From Streptomyces swartbergensis (GTDB lineage: Bacteria > Actinomycetota > Actinomycetes > Streptomycetales > Streptomycetaceae): a stretch of 32,656 bases of DNA. A model generated the notes under the pieces. The model was not told where the DNA came from. It did not search any database and saw nothing but the letters and a program-made list of their open reading frames with translations. Of the stretch, positions 1 to 8,409 are shown piece by piece. Every line of letters begins with the position of its first letter. The stretch's first letter is position 1. The stretch covers positions 1 to 32,656 of the forward strand of contig NZ_NGFN01000011.1 of NCBI RefSeq assembly GCF_002148965.1. Direction: 5' to 3'. The translations under genes and the position numbers were made by a program.

Positions 1-17
1 GGAGGAAGGGGGGAGAC

Positions 18-49
18 GGCGGGCGGGGGTCCGGCGTCCCCCGCCCGCC
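18..49 (-). terminator. Hairpin after the five-domain secreted protein gene
   Basis: A 12-bp perfect stem (GGCGGGCGGGGG at 18-29 with CCCCCGCCCGCC at 38-49) closes an 8-base loop, starting 7 bases past the stop codon of the minus-strand gene. There is no U-tract, as is usual for Streptomyces terminators. The rest of 1-55 holds nothing else that I recognise. Confidence 0.6.
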
Positions 50-55
50 GCCGTT

Positions 56-3000
56 CTAGTCGCCCGTGACGGGCAGTTCCTTCAACTGGATGTTGCGGAA
101 GGAGACCTGGTCGCCGGCGCCATGGTTCTGGAGGCCGATGTAGCCGTCGGTCAGGCTCCGCTGGGGGTCCTTGTTGGTGAAGTCGTTGATCTTGACTCCG
201 TTGAGGTACACCTGGAGGCGTTCGCCCTGGACCTTGATCTCGTAGGAGTTCCACTGGCCGGGCGGCCGCAGAACCTGGTCACGGGCCTTGATGTTCGCCG
301 ACTTGAACGAGTAGACGGAGCCCGTGGTGCGGTCGGCCGCGTCCGTGGCGTCGATCTGGATCTCGTAGCCCTTGTTCACCGCGGACCAGGGGTCGTCGGA
401 GGCGGGGAAGCCCACGAAGATCCCGGAGTTGTCGTCGCCCCGCATCTTCCAGTCGAGCTTGAGGGAGTACGACTTCAGCTCCTTGGCCTGGTACCAGAGC
501 AGGCCCATGCCGCCCTCGGACTCCAGGGTGCCGTCCTTGACGTTGAACGTGCCGGGGCCGGCCTGCTTCCAGCCGTCCAGGGTGTGGCCGTTGAAGATCT
601 TCCGGTAGTCCTTGGCGGGCTTGCAGTCCGCCTTCACCTGGCCGGTGGCGTACTGCAGGCCGCCGAGCAGATGGGCGCGGAATGCCTCGTCGGAGTAGGA
701 CTCCTTGGTGTGGCCGCCGCCGGTGTAGAAGGACCGGCCGCCGCCGTAGCTCTGGCACCAGGCGATCGGGTGGTCGCCCTTCATGTTCCCGCCCTGGTAC
801 GTCGTTTCGTCCAGGGTGGCGAGGACCTTGGCCTGCTCGCGCGGGTTGGTGCGGTAGTTGTACCACTCGTCGGTGCGCTCCCAGGCGTCGTCCAGGTGCG
901 CGGTCGACGGGTGGTCGTGGTCCTCGACGCGGACGGTGGCCTTCTGGATGGCCGGGTGCGAGTCGAAGTAGGCGCCGACGAGGCCGCCGTAGAACTCCCA
1001 GTCGTACTCGGTGTCGGCCGCGGCGTGGATACCCATGTAACCGCCGCCGCCCGCCACGTAGTTCTCGAACGCCTTCTGCTGCTCGGCGTTGAGCACGTCA
1101 CCGGTGGTGGACAGGAAGGCCACCGCGTCGTACTTGGCGAGGTTGGCCGTGGTGAACTGCTTCGCCTCCTCGGTGGCGTCGACCGTGATGCCGGCCGGGG
1201 CGCCCAGTTCCTTCAGCGCGGCGATGCCGGCCGGGATGGAGTCGTGGCGGAAGCCGGCGGTCTTGGAGAAGACCAGGACCTTCTTGCCGCCCTTGAACGG
1301 CTCCTTGGAGAACTCGAAGTCGTCCATGTCGAACAGCGCGCCCGCGCCCCCCTTGAAGACCAGGTAGATGCCGGTGGTCTTCTTCGGCAGCGACCGCAGC
1401 GGCACGTCGACGTTCTGGAACGTCTCCCAGCCGCCGGTCGGGGGGATGTACGCCGAGCCGTGCAGCGGACCGTCGGGCGAGCCGGTGCGCAGCTCGATGA
1501 AGCCGCCCTCGCCGCCGGAGGAGGCCCGCACGGTCATCTTCTTCTGCCCGTCGAACCGGTAGGGGGTGAAGGAGATCCAGTCGCCGTCGTTGATGTCGCC
1601 GACGGTCTTGCCGCCGTTGGCGCCGGTCTTGTCGATGACCGACACACCCGACTGGGTGGTGAAGTGCTCGCCCTGGCGGTGCAGCGGCTGGAGCACGGTG
1701 CGGGCGGTGCCGGTCAGGGCCTCCTGGCCGTTCGCCCCGCCGTCGGTGTAGCCGGCGCCGACGACGCCGTAGATGTCGGCGTTGGGGTCGTGGCCGCCGT
1801 CACCAGGGGGCGGCTTCAGGGTGCCCTCGCAGCCCATCTCGCTGGTCAGCTCGTGGGCGTGGGAGTCGTGGCCGAGGCTGTAGACGACCTTGACCTTGGA
1901 GCAGTCGACCGTCTCCTCGGGGTCGGTGACGGTCACCTTGAACGGGACGGGCTTGCCGAATTCGGCCAGGGTGCCGTTGCCGGGGACGTCGATCCTCACC
2001 TTGGGCTCGGTGTTGCCGACCACGATCCGGACGCTGGCGTTGCCGGTGTTGCCCTCGGGGTCCCTGGCGGTGAAGGTGGCGCTGTAGGTGCCGACCTTCT
2101 TGTACCTGTGGGTGGGGTTGAGGCCCTCGCCCTTGGTGCCGTCGCCGAAGTCCCAGCTGTAGGTGAGGTCCGAGGAGTCGGCGTCCTTGGCGGAGCCGGT
2201 GAACCTGACCTTCAGTCCGGCCGCTCCGGACGTCTTGTCGGCGCTCACCTCGGCGATCGGCGAGAAGCCGTCCTCGGCGTTCTCGATCCGGTACAGCGCG
2301 GAGTGCTCGTCGCCCTGGAACCAGGAGACGCCGTAGTCCAGGACGTAGAGCGCGCCGTCGGGGCCGAACTCCATGTCCATGATCTGGGTGCCGGTCCACG
2401 GGAAGTCGTTGATCTTCGCGACGGAGCCGTCGTCGTTCTGCTCGATCCGCTTGATCCAGCGGCGGCCGAACTCACCGGCGAAGAAGTCGCCGTCGTACGC
2501 CTCGGGGAACTTCACGCTGGAGTCGAGCTCGGGGTCGTAGCGGTAGACCGGGCCGGCCATCGGGGACTCGGAGCCGTCGCCGAACTCGGGCAGGGAGCCG
2601 CCGTCGTACGGGATCCAGGCGGCCTGCGCGGGCGGCAGGTCGACCAGGCCCGTGTTGTACGGCGAGGTGTTCTTCGGGGCGTCGCAGTCGAACTTCTCGC
2701 CGGACTCCTTGGTGGCGAAGTCGTAGTCGACGTAGGCGTCGTTGTCGCCGGTGCAGAAGGGCCAGCCGAAGTTGGCCGGCTTGGTCACCTTGGCGAACTC
2801 GACCTGGCCCGCCGGGCCGCGCTTGGGGTCGGCGGCGCCCGCGTCGGGGCCGTAGTCGCCGACGTACACGATGCCGGTCTTGTCGTCGACGCTCATCCGG
2901 AACGGGTTGCGGAAGCCCATCGCGTAGATCTCGGGGCGGGTCTTCTCGGTGCCCGGGGCGAAGAGGTTGCCCTCCGGGATGGTGTACGAGCCGTCCTCGG

Positions 3001-3778
3001 CGACCTTGATGCGCAGGATCTTGCCGCGCAGGTCGTTGGTGTTGGCGGAGCTGCGGCGGGCGTCGAAGGCCGGGTTGCGGTTCGGCCGGTCGTCGATCGG
3101 CGTGTAGCCGTCGGAGGCGAAGGGGTTGGTGTCGTCGCCGGTCGACAGGTAGAGGTTGCCGTCCGCGTCGAAGTCGATGTCGCCGCCGACGTGGCAGCAG
3201 GTGCCGCGGGAGGCCGCGACATCGAGGACCTTCTTCTCGCTGGCCATGTCCAGCGTGCCGTTGGCCTTGAGGACGAAGCGGGAGAGGCGGTTGACGCCGT
3301 CGAACTTCTTGAAGTCCTCGGCGGTGCCGGTCTCCGGGGCGTCGCCCGCGGGGGTGTCGAGCGGCGGGGCGTAGTAGAGGTAGATCGCCCGGTTGTTCTT
3401 GAAGTCCGGGTCGATGCCGACGCCCTGGAGGCCTTCCTCGTCGTGGCTGTAGACGGGGATCCTGCCGGCGATCCTGGTGACGCCGCCCTGGTCGGTGAGG
3501 CGCAGCGTGCCGTCGCGCGAGGTGTGCAGGACGCTGCGGTCCGGGAGCACGGCGAGCGACATCGGCTCGCCCGTCTCGGGTTCGCCCTTGGCGAGCGGCA
3601 CCTGCTGGAACTGGCCCTCCGCGGCTGCCGGTTCGTCCTGTCGCGCTTGGCCGGGGTGGGCCCCGGCGACGGTGGCCGGGGTGCCCACGGCCAGGAGCAG
3701 GCCGGTGAAGAGGGCGACGGCGGTGCGAAGCCTGGGACGCCTGGGGTTGACGGTGCTTCTTGGTCTTGTTCTGTGCAC
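56..3778 (-). CDS. Secreted PQQ-type sugar dehydrogenase / PKD / CBM6 / ThuA / DUF1080 multidomain protein
   Basis: This 1240-residue exported protein has five domains. Residues 1-40 are a Sec signal peptide (Arg-rich start, hydrophobic core 20-33, cleavage near VAGA). About 58-500 is a GSDH-type six-bladed propeller, with CHVGGDIDFDADGNLY near 195 and YAMGFRNPFRMSVD near 285. About 505-590 is a PKD domain (YSWDFGDGT). About 697-825 looks like a CBM6 sugar-binding domain. About 832-1045 is ThuA (KVLVFSKTAGFRHDS, YMGIHAA). About 1058-1236 is DUF1080, now named the 3-keto-disaccharide hydrolase family (IFNGHTLDGW). The GTG start at 3778 is set by GGAGGG with 6-base spacing. A hairpin separates it from the upstream sugar operon, so it probably has its own promoter in 3779-3988. 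Likely role: extracellular oxidation and cleavage of a glycoside. Substrate and electron acceptor are unknown. Confidence 0.9.
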   Translation of the reverse strand: MHRTRPRSTVNPRRPRLRTAVALFTGLLLAVGTPATVAGAHPGQARQDEPAAAEGQFQQVPLAKGEPETGEPMSLAVLPDRSVLHTSRDGTLRLTDQGGVTRIAGRIPVYSHDEEGLQGVGIDPDFKNNRAIYLYYAPPLDTPAGDAPETGTAEDFKKFDGVNRLSRFVLKANGTLDMASEKKVLDVAASRGTCCHVGGDIDFDADGNLYLSTGDDTNPFASDGYTPIDDRPNRNPAFDARRSSANTNDLRGKILRIKVAEDGSYTIPEGNLFAPGTEKTRPEIYAMGFRNPFRMSVDDKTGIVYVGDYGPDAGAADPKRGPAGQVEFAKVTKPANFGWPFCTGDNDAYVDYDFATKESGEKFDCDAPKNTSPYNTGLVDLPPAQAAWIPYDGGSLPEFGDGSESPMAGPVYRYDPELDSSVKFPEAYDGDFFAGEFGRRWIKRIEQNDDGSVAKINDFPWTGTQIMDMEFGPDGALYVLDYGVSWFQGDEHSALYRIENAEDGFSPIAEVSADKTSGAAGLKVRFTGSAKDADSSDLTYSWDFGDGTKGEGLNPTHRYKKVGTYSATFTARDPEGNTGNASVRIVVGNTEPKVRIDVPGNGTLAEFGKPVPFKVTVTDPEETVDCSKVKVVYSLGHDSHAHELTSEMGCEGTLKPPPGDGGHDPNADIYGVVGAGYTDGGANGQEALTGTARTVLQPLHRQGEHFTTQSGVSVIDKTGANGGKTVGDINDGDWISFTPYRFDGQKKMTVRASSGGEGGFIELRTGSPDGPLHGSAYIPPTGGWETFQNVDVPLRSLPKKTTGIYLVFKGGAGALFDMDDFEFSKEPFKGGKKVLVFSKTAGFRHDSIPAGIAALKELGAPAGITVDATEEAKQFTTANLAKYDAVAFLSTTGDVLNAEQQKAFENYVAGGGGYMGIHAAADTEYDWEFYGGLVGAYFDSHPAIQKATVRVEDHDHPSTAHLDDAWERTDEWYNYRTNPREQAKVLATLDETTYQGGNMKGDHPIAWCQSYGGGRSFYTGGGHTKESYSDEAFRAHLLGGLQYATGQVKADCKPAKDYRKIFNGHTLDGWKQAGPGTFNVKDGTLESEGGMGLLWYQAKELKSYSLKLDWKMRGDDNSGIFVGFPASDDPWSAVNKGYEIQIDATDAADRTTGSVYSFKSANIKARDQVLRPPGQWNSYEIKVQGERLQVYLNGVKINDFTNKDPQRSLTDGYIGLQNHGAGDQVSFRNIQLKELPVTGD

Positions 3779-3988
3779 GAAGTCCCTCCGGGAACGGGGT
3801 GGGCCGTACGGAATGGGTGCGAAGACGTGCGGTGCGGGCGCCGGGGTGCGCCGTCACCCCGGAGGTGCGTGTGTCCTGAACGCTTCAAGGAAGGTAACCG
3901 CGTCCGTCCGGGGCGAACACCCCTCGTATCAGGATCGGTTGAGCTTTCTCCCGGCACAGGACAGAGCAGGATCTGGGCAGGTCGGAGG

Positions 3989-4014
3989 GGGGACCGGCGG
4001 TGTGACCGGTCCCC
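3989..4014 (-). terminator. Hairpin after the sugar isomerase gene
   Basis: GGGGACCGG (3989-3997) pairs with CCGGTCCCC (4006-4014) around an 8-base loop, 28 bases past the stop codon at 4042. It plausibly ends the ABC-dehydrogenase-isomerase transcript. The remaining 3779-3988 upstream of the secreted protein gene should hold its promoter, but I cannot pick one with confidence. Confidence 0.5.
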
Positions 4015-4041
4015 GTCCCCGACCAGCGCCGGGTGCCTGGT

Positions 4042-5040
4042 TCAGCTGTTGAACGCGGCGTCGAAGGACGCGCTGGGCGGCTCGAAGTCGAAGGCCTTGA
4101 GGCGGGTCAGCGCCTCGGGCGCGCCCTGGAGCCGGTCCATGCCGGCGTCCTCCCACTCGACCGAGATCGGGCCCTGGTAGTCGATGGAGCGCAGCATCCG
4201 GAAGACGTCCTCCCAGGGGACGTCGCCGTGCCCGGCGGAGACGAAGTCCCAGCCGCGCCGGGGGTCGCCCCAGGGCAAGTGGGAACCGAGCCGGCCGTTG
4301 CGTCCGTCGAGGCGCTTGCGGGCCTCCTTGCAGTCGACGTGGTAGATCCGGTCGCGGAAGTCCCAGAGGAAGCCGACCGGGTCGAGGTCCTGCCACACGA
4401 AGTGGCTCGGGTCGAAGTTGAGGCCGAAGGCGGGGCGCCGGTCGACGGCCTCCAGGGCCCGGACCGTGGTCCAGTAGTCGTAGGCGATCTCGCTGGGGTG
4501 GACCTCGTGCGCGAACCGCACGCCCTCCGCGTCGAACACGTCCAGGATCGGGTTCCAGCGGTCGGCGAAGTCCTGGTAGCCGCGTTCGATCATCGACTCG
4601 GGCGCGGGCGGGAACATGGCCACCAGGTGCCAGATGGCGGAGCCGGTGAAACCGATGACGGTGTCGACGCCGAAGGCGGCCGCGGCGCGCGCGGTGTCCT
4701 TCATACGGTCCGCGGCCCGCTGCCGGACCCCCTCCGCGTCTCCGTCGCCCCACACCTCACCCGGCACGATCGCCTGGTGGCGTTCGTCGATGATGGCGTC
4801 GCAGACGGCCTGTCCGACCAGGTGGTTGGAGATGGCCCAGCACTTGAGGCCGTACTTGTCGAGGAGCGCCCGGCGGCCGTCGAGGTACCCGGGGTCGGAG
4901 AGTGCCTTGTCGACTTCGAAGTGGTCACCCCAGCAGGCGAGTTCGAGCCCGTCGTAGCCGAAGTCGCGGGCGAGCCGGCAGACCTCTTCCAGCGGCAGGT
5001 CGGCCCACTGGCCGGTGAACAGCGTGAACGTGCGCGGCAT
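4042..5040 (-). CDS. Sugar phosphate isomerase/epimerase (xylose isomerase-like TIM barrel)
   Basis: The 332-residue protein is an AP-endonuclease-2/xylose isomerase-like TIM barrel. The usual divalent-metal ligands are visible: Glu179 (AHEVHPSE), Asp210 and His213 (LNFDPSHF), His234 (YHVDCKEA) and Glu295 (SVEWEDAG). Family members isomerise or epimerise sugars, inososes or keto-sugars, and some cleave 3-keto-glycosides. The ATG at 5040 is chosen because GAGGAGG lies 10 bases upstream and [15 protein letters not shown] matches family N-termini; the open frame upstream to 5925 is antisense-like read-through of the neighbour. It starts only 14 bases after the dehydrogenase gene stop, so the two are almost surely cotranscribed. 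Substrate is not readable from sequence; a cytosolic keto-sugar is my inference. Confidence 0.88.
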   Translation of the reverse strand: MPRTFTLFTGQWADLPLEEVCRLARDFGYDGLELACWGDHFEVDKALSDPGYLDGRRALLDKYGLKCWAISNHLVGQAVCDAIIDERHQAIVPGEVWGDGDAEGVRQRAADRMKDTARAAAAFGVDTVIGFTGSAIWHLVAMFPPAPESMIERGYQDFADRWNPILDVFDAEGVRFAHEVHPSEIAYDYWTTVRALEAVDRRPAFGLNFDPSHFVWQDLDPVGFLWDFRDRIYHVDCKEARKRLDGRNGRLGSHLPWGDPRRGWDFVSAGHGDVPWEDVFRMLRSIDYQGPISVEWEDAGMDRLQGAPEALTRLKAFDFEPPSASFDAAFNS

Positions 5041-5054
5041 GCGCGTCAGCCTCC

Positions 5055-6266
5055 TCAGACCGCGATCGGTGTGTAGACGGAGTTCTTCTGGGCGCTCTCC
5101 TCCACGGCCGCGAGCACGCACTGCACCTGGAGCCCGTCGGCGAAGGAGGGTTCGGGGCGGCGGCCCTCGGCGATGGCGTGGACGAGGTCGCGGGCCTGGT
5201 GGACGAAGGTGTGCTCGTAGCCGAGGCCGTGGCCCGGCGGCCACCAGGCGTCCAGGTAGGGGTGGTCGGGTTCGGTCACGAGGATCCGGCGGAAGCCCGC
5301 CTCCGCACCGGGTTCGGTGCCGTCGTGGAAGGACAGCTCGTTGAGCCGCTCCAGGTCGAAGGCGAGCGACCCGCGCTCCCCGTTGAGTTCGATGCGCAGG
5401 GCGTTCTTGCGGCCGGTGGCGTAGCGGGTGGCCTCGAAGGAGGCGAGGGCGCCGGAGGGGAAGCGGGCGGTGAACAGGGCGGCATCGTCCACGGTGACCT
5501 CCCCCGTGCCGGCGGACGAGACGGCGGACAGCCCGCTCGTGGCGCCGACGGGCAGGGGCCGCTGACGTACGAAGGTCTCCGTGAGCGCGGAGACGCCCGC
5601 CAGCCGCTCCCCCACGAGGTACTGCGCGAGGTCGATGATGTGCGCGCCCAGGTCGCCGAGCGAGCCCGAGCCGGCCTGCTCCTTGCGCAGCCGCCAGGTC
5701 AGCGGGAACTGCGGGTCGACCAGCCAGTCCTGGAGGTACGTCACGCGCACGTGCCGCAGTGCGCCGAGGCGGCCCTCGGCAACCATCCGGCGGGCCAGGG
5801 CGGTGGCCGGCACCCGGCGGTAGTTGAAGCCGACCATCGCCACCTGGCCGCGCCGGTAGGCCTCTTCGGCGGCCCGCACCATGGTGGTGGCTTCCTCGAC
5901 CGTGTTGGCCAGCGGCTTCTCGCACAGGACGTGCTTGCCGGCGGCGAGGGCGGCCAGCGCGATCTCGGCGTGGCTGTCGCCGGGGGTGCAGATGTCGACG
6001 AGGTCGATGTCGTCGCGTGCGACGAGGGCGCGCCAGTCGGTCTCGGTGGACGCCCAGCCGTGGCGGTCGGCCGCCGCCCGTACGGCGGTGGCGTCCCGGC
6101 CGCAGATCACGGCCTGCACGGGGTTCAGCGGCAGGTCGAAGACACGGCCCGCGGTGCGCCAGCCCTGGGAGTGGGCGGCGCCCATGAAGGCGTAGCCCAC
6201 CATCCCCACGCGCAGGGGTGGCTTGCCTGCCTCGGTCCCATCTGACTGCTGCTGCGGCTGTCCCAT
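5055..6266 (-). CDS. Gfo/Idh/MocA family sugar or inositol dehydrogenase
   Basis: The 403-residue protein has an N-terminal Rossmann fold ([13 protein letters not shown], 20-32), the family signature CEKPLA (115-120) and the C-terminal catalytic segment [17 protein letters not shown] (201-217), with the usual Asp and His. Such enzymes oxidise or reduce a sugar or cyclitol hydroxyl with NAD(P). ThuB, the 3-dehydrogenase of trehalose catabolism, and the first enzymes of 3-keto-glycoside pathways belong here. It starts at ATG 6266 with GAGGA upstream. It lies 59 bases after the binding-protein gene and 14 bases before the isomerase gene, so it belongs to the importer operon and probably acts on the imported sugar. 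Length is normal for the family and no catalytic residue looks missing. Confidence 0.92.
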   Translation of the reverse strand: MGQPQQQSDGTEAGKPPLRVGMVGYAFMGAAHSQGWRTAGRVFDLPLNPVQAVICGRDATAVRAAADRHGWASTETDWRALVARDDIDLVDICTPGDSHAEIALAALAAGKHVLCEKPLANTVEEATTMVRAAEEAYRRGQVAMVGFNYRRVPATALARRMVAEGRLGALRHVRVTYLQDWLVDPQFPLTWRLRKEQAGSGSLGDLGAHIIDLAQYLVGERLAGVSALTETFVRQRPLPVGATSGLSAVSSAGTGEVTVDDAALFTARFPSGALASFEATRYATGRKNALRIELNGERGSLAFDLERLNELSFHDGTEPGAEAGFRRILVTEPDHPYLDAWWPPGHGLGYEHTFVHQARDLVHAIAEGRRPEPSFADGLQVQCVLAAVEESAQKNSVYTPIAV

Positions 6267-6325
6267 ACGGGTGTCCTCCTCGTCCTGGTCGGGGTGGCGC
6301 ACGTGGGGGGTGCGGGCGGAACCGG

Positions 6326-7372
6326 TCACCGGAAGCCGGTGGGCATGTACTGGTCGACGTTGGTCTTGTCGACGACGGCCGAGTAGAGGGTGATGGACGC
6401 CGGGATCTCGAACTCGGCCATGCCGCCGATGCCCTTGCCCTGGCCGAGGGCGCGGGCGAGGTCGATCGCGGAGGCGGCCATGGTCGGCGGGTAGAGGACT
6501 GTCGCCTTGAGCACGCCGTCGTCCTGCTTGATGGCCTGGAAGGCGGAGAGCGCGCCGGCGCCGCCGACCATCAGGAAGTCGTCGCGCCCGGCCTGTTCGA
6601 TGGCGCGCAGCGCGCCCACGCCCTGGTCGTCGTCGTGGTTCCACAGCGCGTCGAACTTCGACTGCGCCTGGAGCAGTTGGGCCATCTTGGCCTGTCCGGA
6701 CTCGACCGTGAACTCGGCGGCCTGGCGGGCGACCTTCTTGATGTTGGGGTAGTTCTTCAGGGCGTCGTCGAAGCCCTGGGTGCGCTGCTTGGTCAGCTCC
6801 AGGTTGTCCAGGCCGGCCAGTTCGATGACGCGGGCGTTCGACTTGCCCTTGAGTTTCTCGCCGATGTAGTGGCCGGCGTTGAGGCCCATGCCGTAGTTGT
6901 CGCCGCCGATCCAGCAGCGGTAGGCCTGCGGGGTGTTGAAGATGCGGTCGAGGTTGACGACCGGGATGCCCGCGCGCATCGCCTTCAGCCCGACCTGGGT
7001 GAGGGCCTTGCCGTCGGCGGGCAGCACCACCAGCACGTCGACCTTCTTGTTGATGAGGGTCTCGATCTGGCCGATCTGCTGGGCGGTGTCGTTGGAGCCC
7101 TCGGTGATCTCCAGGGTGACGTCGGAGTACTTCTCGGCCCGCTTCTTGGCGTTGTCGTTGATGGCGTTGAGCCAGCCGTGGTCGGCCTGCGGTCCGGCGA
7201 AGCCGATGGTGACTTGCTTGCCGGGCTTGTCGTCGGCGGCCGGCTGGTCGTTCGCGGCCGGCTCGTCCTTGGAGTCGGAGGGCTCGTTGCTGGTGCACCC
7301 CGTGAGGAGGGCACCGGCGGAGACGGCGGCGGCTCCGAAGAGCAGTCCTCTGCGGCTCGTGATCTCGGTCAT
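6326..7372 (-). CDS. Sugar ABC transporter substrate-binding lipoprotein (Tat signal)
   Basis: The 348-residue protein is a periplasmic-binding-protein type I (ribose-binding-like) solute receptor. The N-terminus has a twin-arginine motif (TSRRGLLFG, Arg7-Arg8), a hydrophobic stretch and a lipobox LLTGC with Cys26. It should therefore be exported folded by Tat and lipid-anchored on the outer face of the membrane. A Ser/Asp/Glu-rich linker (about 27-50) precedes the binding fold, which starts [18 protein letters not shown] and carries the expected [18 protein letters not shown] segment. Start ATG 7372 has AAAGGGTT upstream. It lies 17 bases after the permease gene. The mature fold predicts a pentose, hexose or modified monosaccharide ligand, but not which. 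Confidence 0.92.
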   Translation of the reverse strand: MTEITSRRGLLFGAAAVSAGALLTGCTSNEPSDSKDEPAANDQPAADDKPGKQVTIGFAGPQADHGWLNAINDNAKKRAEKYSDVTLEITEGSNDTAQQIGQIETLINKKVDVLVVLPADGKALTQVGLKAMRAGIPVVNLDRIFNTPQAYRCWIGGDNYGMGLNAGHYIGEKLKGKSNARVIELAGLDNLELTKQRTQGFDDALKNYPNIKKVARQAAEFTVESGQAKMAQLLQAQSKFDALWNHDDDQGVGALRAIEQAGRDDFLMVGGAGALSAFQAIKQDDGVLKATVLYPPTMAASAIDLARALGQGKGIGGMAEFEIPASITLYSAVVDKTNVDQYMPTGFR

Positions 7373-7389
7373 GGCGGTGAACCCTTTCC

Positions 7390-8409
7390 TCAGGTCGTGC
7401 TCGCGGTACGGCGCTGGACCAGCACGGCGGCGACGATGATCGCGCCCTTGGCGATCTGCTGGACGTCGCTCTGCAGGTTGTTCAGGGCGAAGATGTTGGT
7501 GATCGTGGTGAAGATCAGGACGCCGAGCACGGAGCCGGTGATGGTGCCGCGGCCGCCGGTGAGCAGGGTGCCGCCGATGATCGCGGCGGCGATGGCGTCG
7601 AGTTCGTACAGGTTGCCGTTGGTGTTCTGGCCGGAGCCGGACAGGACGATCAGCAGGAAGGCGGCGATGCCGCAGCACAGCCCGGACAGCAGGTAGAGGT
7701 AGAGCCGCTGGCGGCGGACGTCGATACCGGCGAGCCGGGCGGCCTCCGGGTTGCCGCCGACGGCGACCGTGCGGCGGCCGAAGGTGGTGCGGTTGAGCAC
7801 CAGCCAGCCGATGACGGTCACGACCGCGAAGACCAGGACCAAGGGCGGGATGCCGAGGACGTAGGCGTCGCGTTCGCCCAGGTCGAGGACGGACGGCACG
7901 GTCACGATCTGCGTCTTGCCGTCGGTGATCTGCAGGGCGAGGCCGCGGGCGGAGGCCAGCATGGCGAGGGTGGCGATGAACGGCACCATCGCGCCGTAGG
8001 CGATGAGCACCCCGTTGACCAGGCCGCAGCCGACTCCGACGACGACCGCCGTGAAGAGGATGCCGGCGAAGCCGTACTCCTGGGTGGCCACCGTGGTCGC
8101 CCATACGGAGGCGAGGGCGACGATCGCGCCGACCGACAGGTCGATGCCGCCGGAGACGATGACGAAGGTCATGCCGACGGTGACGACGCCGATGACGGAC
8201 GCCTGGGTGAGGACGAGTTGTAGGTTGCGGGTGTCGAGGAACTCGTCGGGCTTGGTGATGCCGCCGATGAGGATCAGCACGGCTAGCACGCCGAGCAGGG
8301 AGAGGGTGCGGACGTCGGCGCGGGCCATCAGGCCGCGCCAGGCGGGGGGCTGGGCCTGGGGCACTTTGTCGGTGCTGCTGTCCCGCGGCGGGGAGACGGG
8401 CTGCGTCAT
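7390..8409 (-). CDS. Sugar ABC transporter permease (RbsC/XylH-like)
   Basis: The 339-residue integral membrane protein has about nine hydrophobic helices and the branched-chain/ribose permease family pattern (VVSGGIDLSVGAIVAL near 105-120, and AAIIGGTLLTGGRGTITGSV near 280-300, the conserved cytoplasmic loop that meets the ATPase). The N-terminal 35 residues are a cytosolic tail. Its ATG overlaps the stop of the ATPase gene by 4 bases (ATGA at 8406-8409), showing translational coupling. It should form a homodimeric channel for the sugar delivered by the adjacent lipoprotein. Length is normal, with no sign of damage. Confidence 0.93.
   Translation of the reverse strand: MTQPVSPPRDSSTDKVPQAQPPAWRGLMARADVRTLSLLGVLAVLILIGGITKPDEFLDTRNLQLVLTQASVIGVVTVGMTFVIVSGGIDLSVGAIVALASVWATTVATQEYGFAGILFTAVVVGVGCGLVNGVLIAYGAMVPFIATLAMLASARGLALQITDGKTQIVTVPSVLDLGERDAYVLGIPPLVLVFAVVTVIGWLVLNRTTFGRRTVAVGGNPEAARLAGIDVRRQRLYLYLLSGLCCGIAAFLLIVLSGSGQNTNGNLYELDAIAAAIIGGTLLTGGRGTITGSVLGVLIFTTITNIFALNNLQSDVQQIAKGAIIVAAVLVQRRTASTT

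Noticed and set aside
122-4180. A 1352-codon open frame on the plus strand opposite the secreted multidomain protein
   Set aside because: Its translation is Val/Leu/Gly/Ala/Asp/Arg-rich with no domain, and it lies opposite a gene with five recognisable domains. Long antisense frames are expected at this G+C content.
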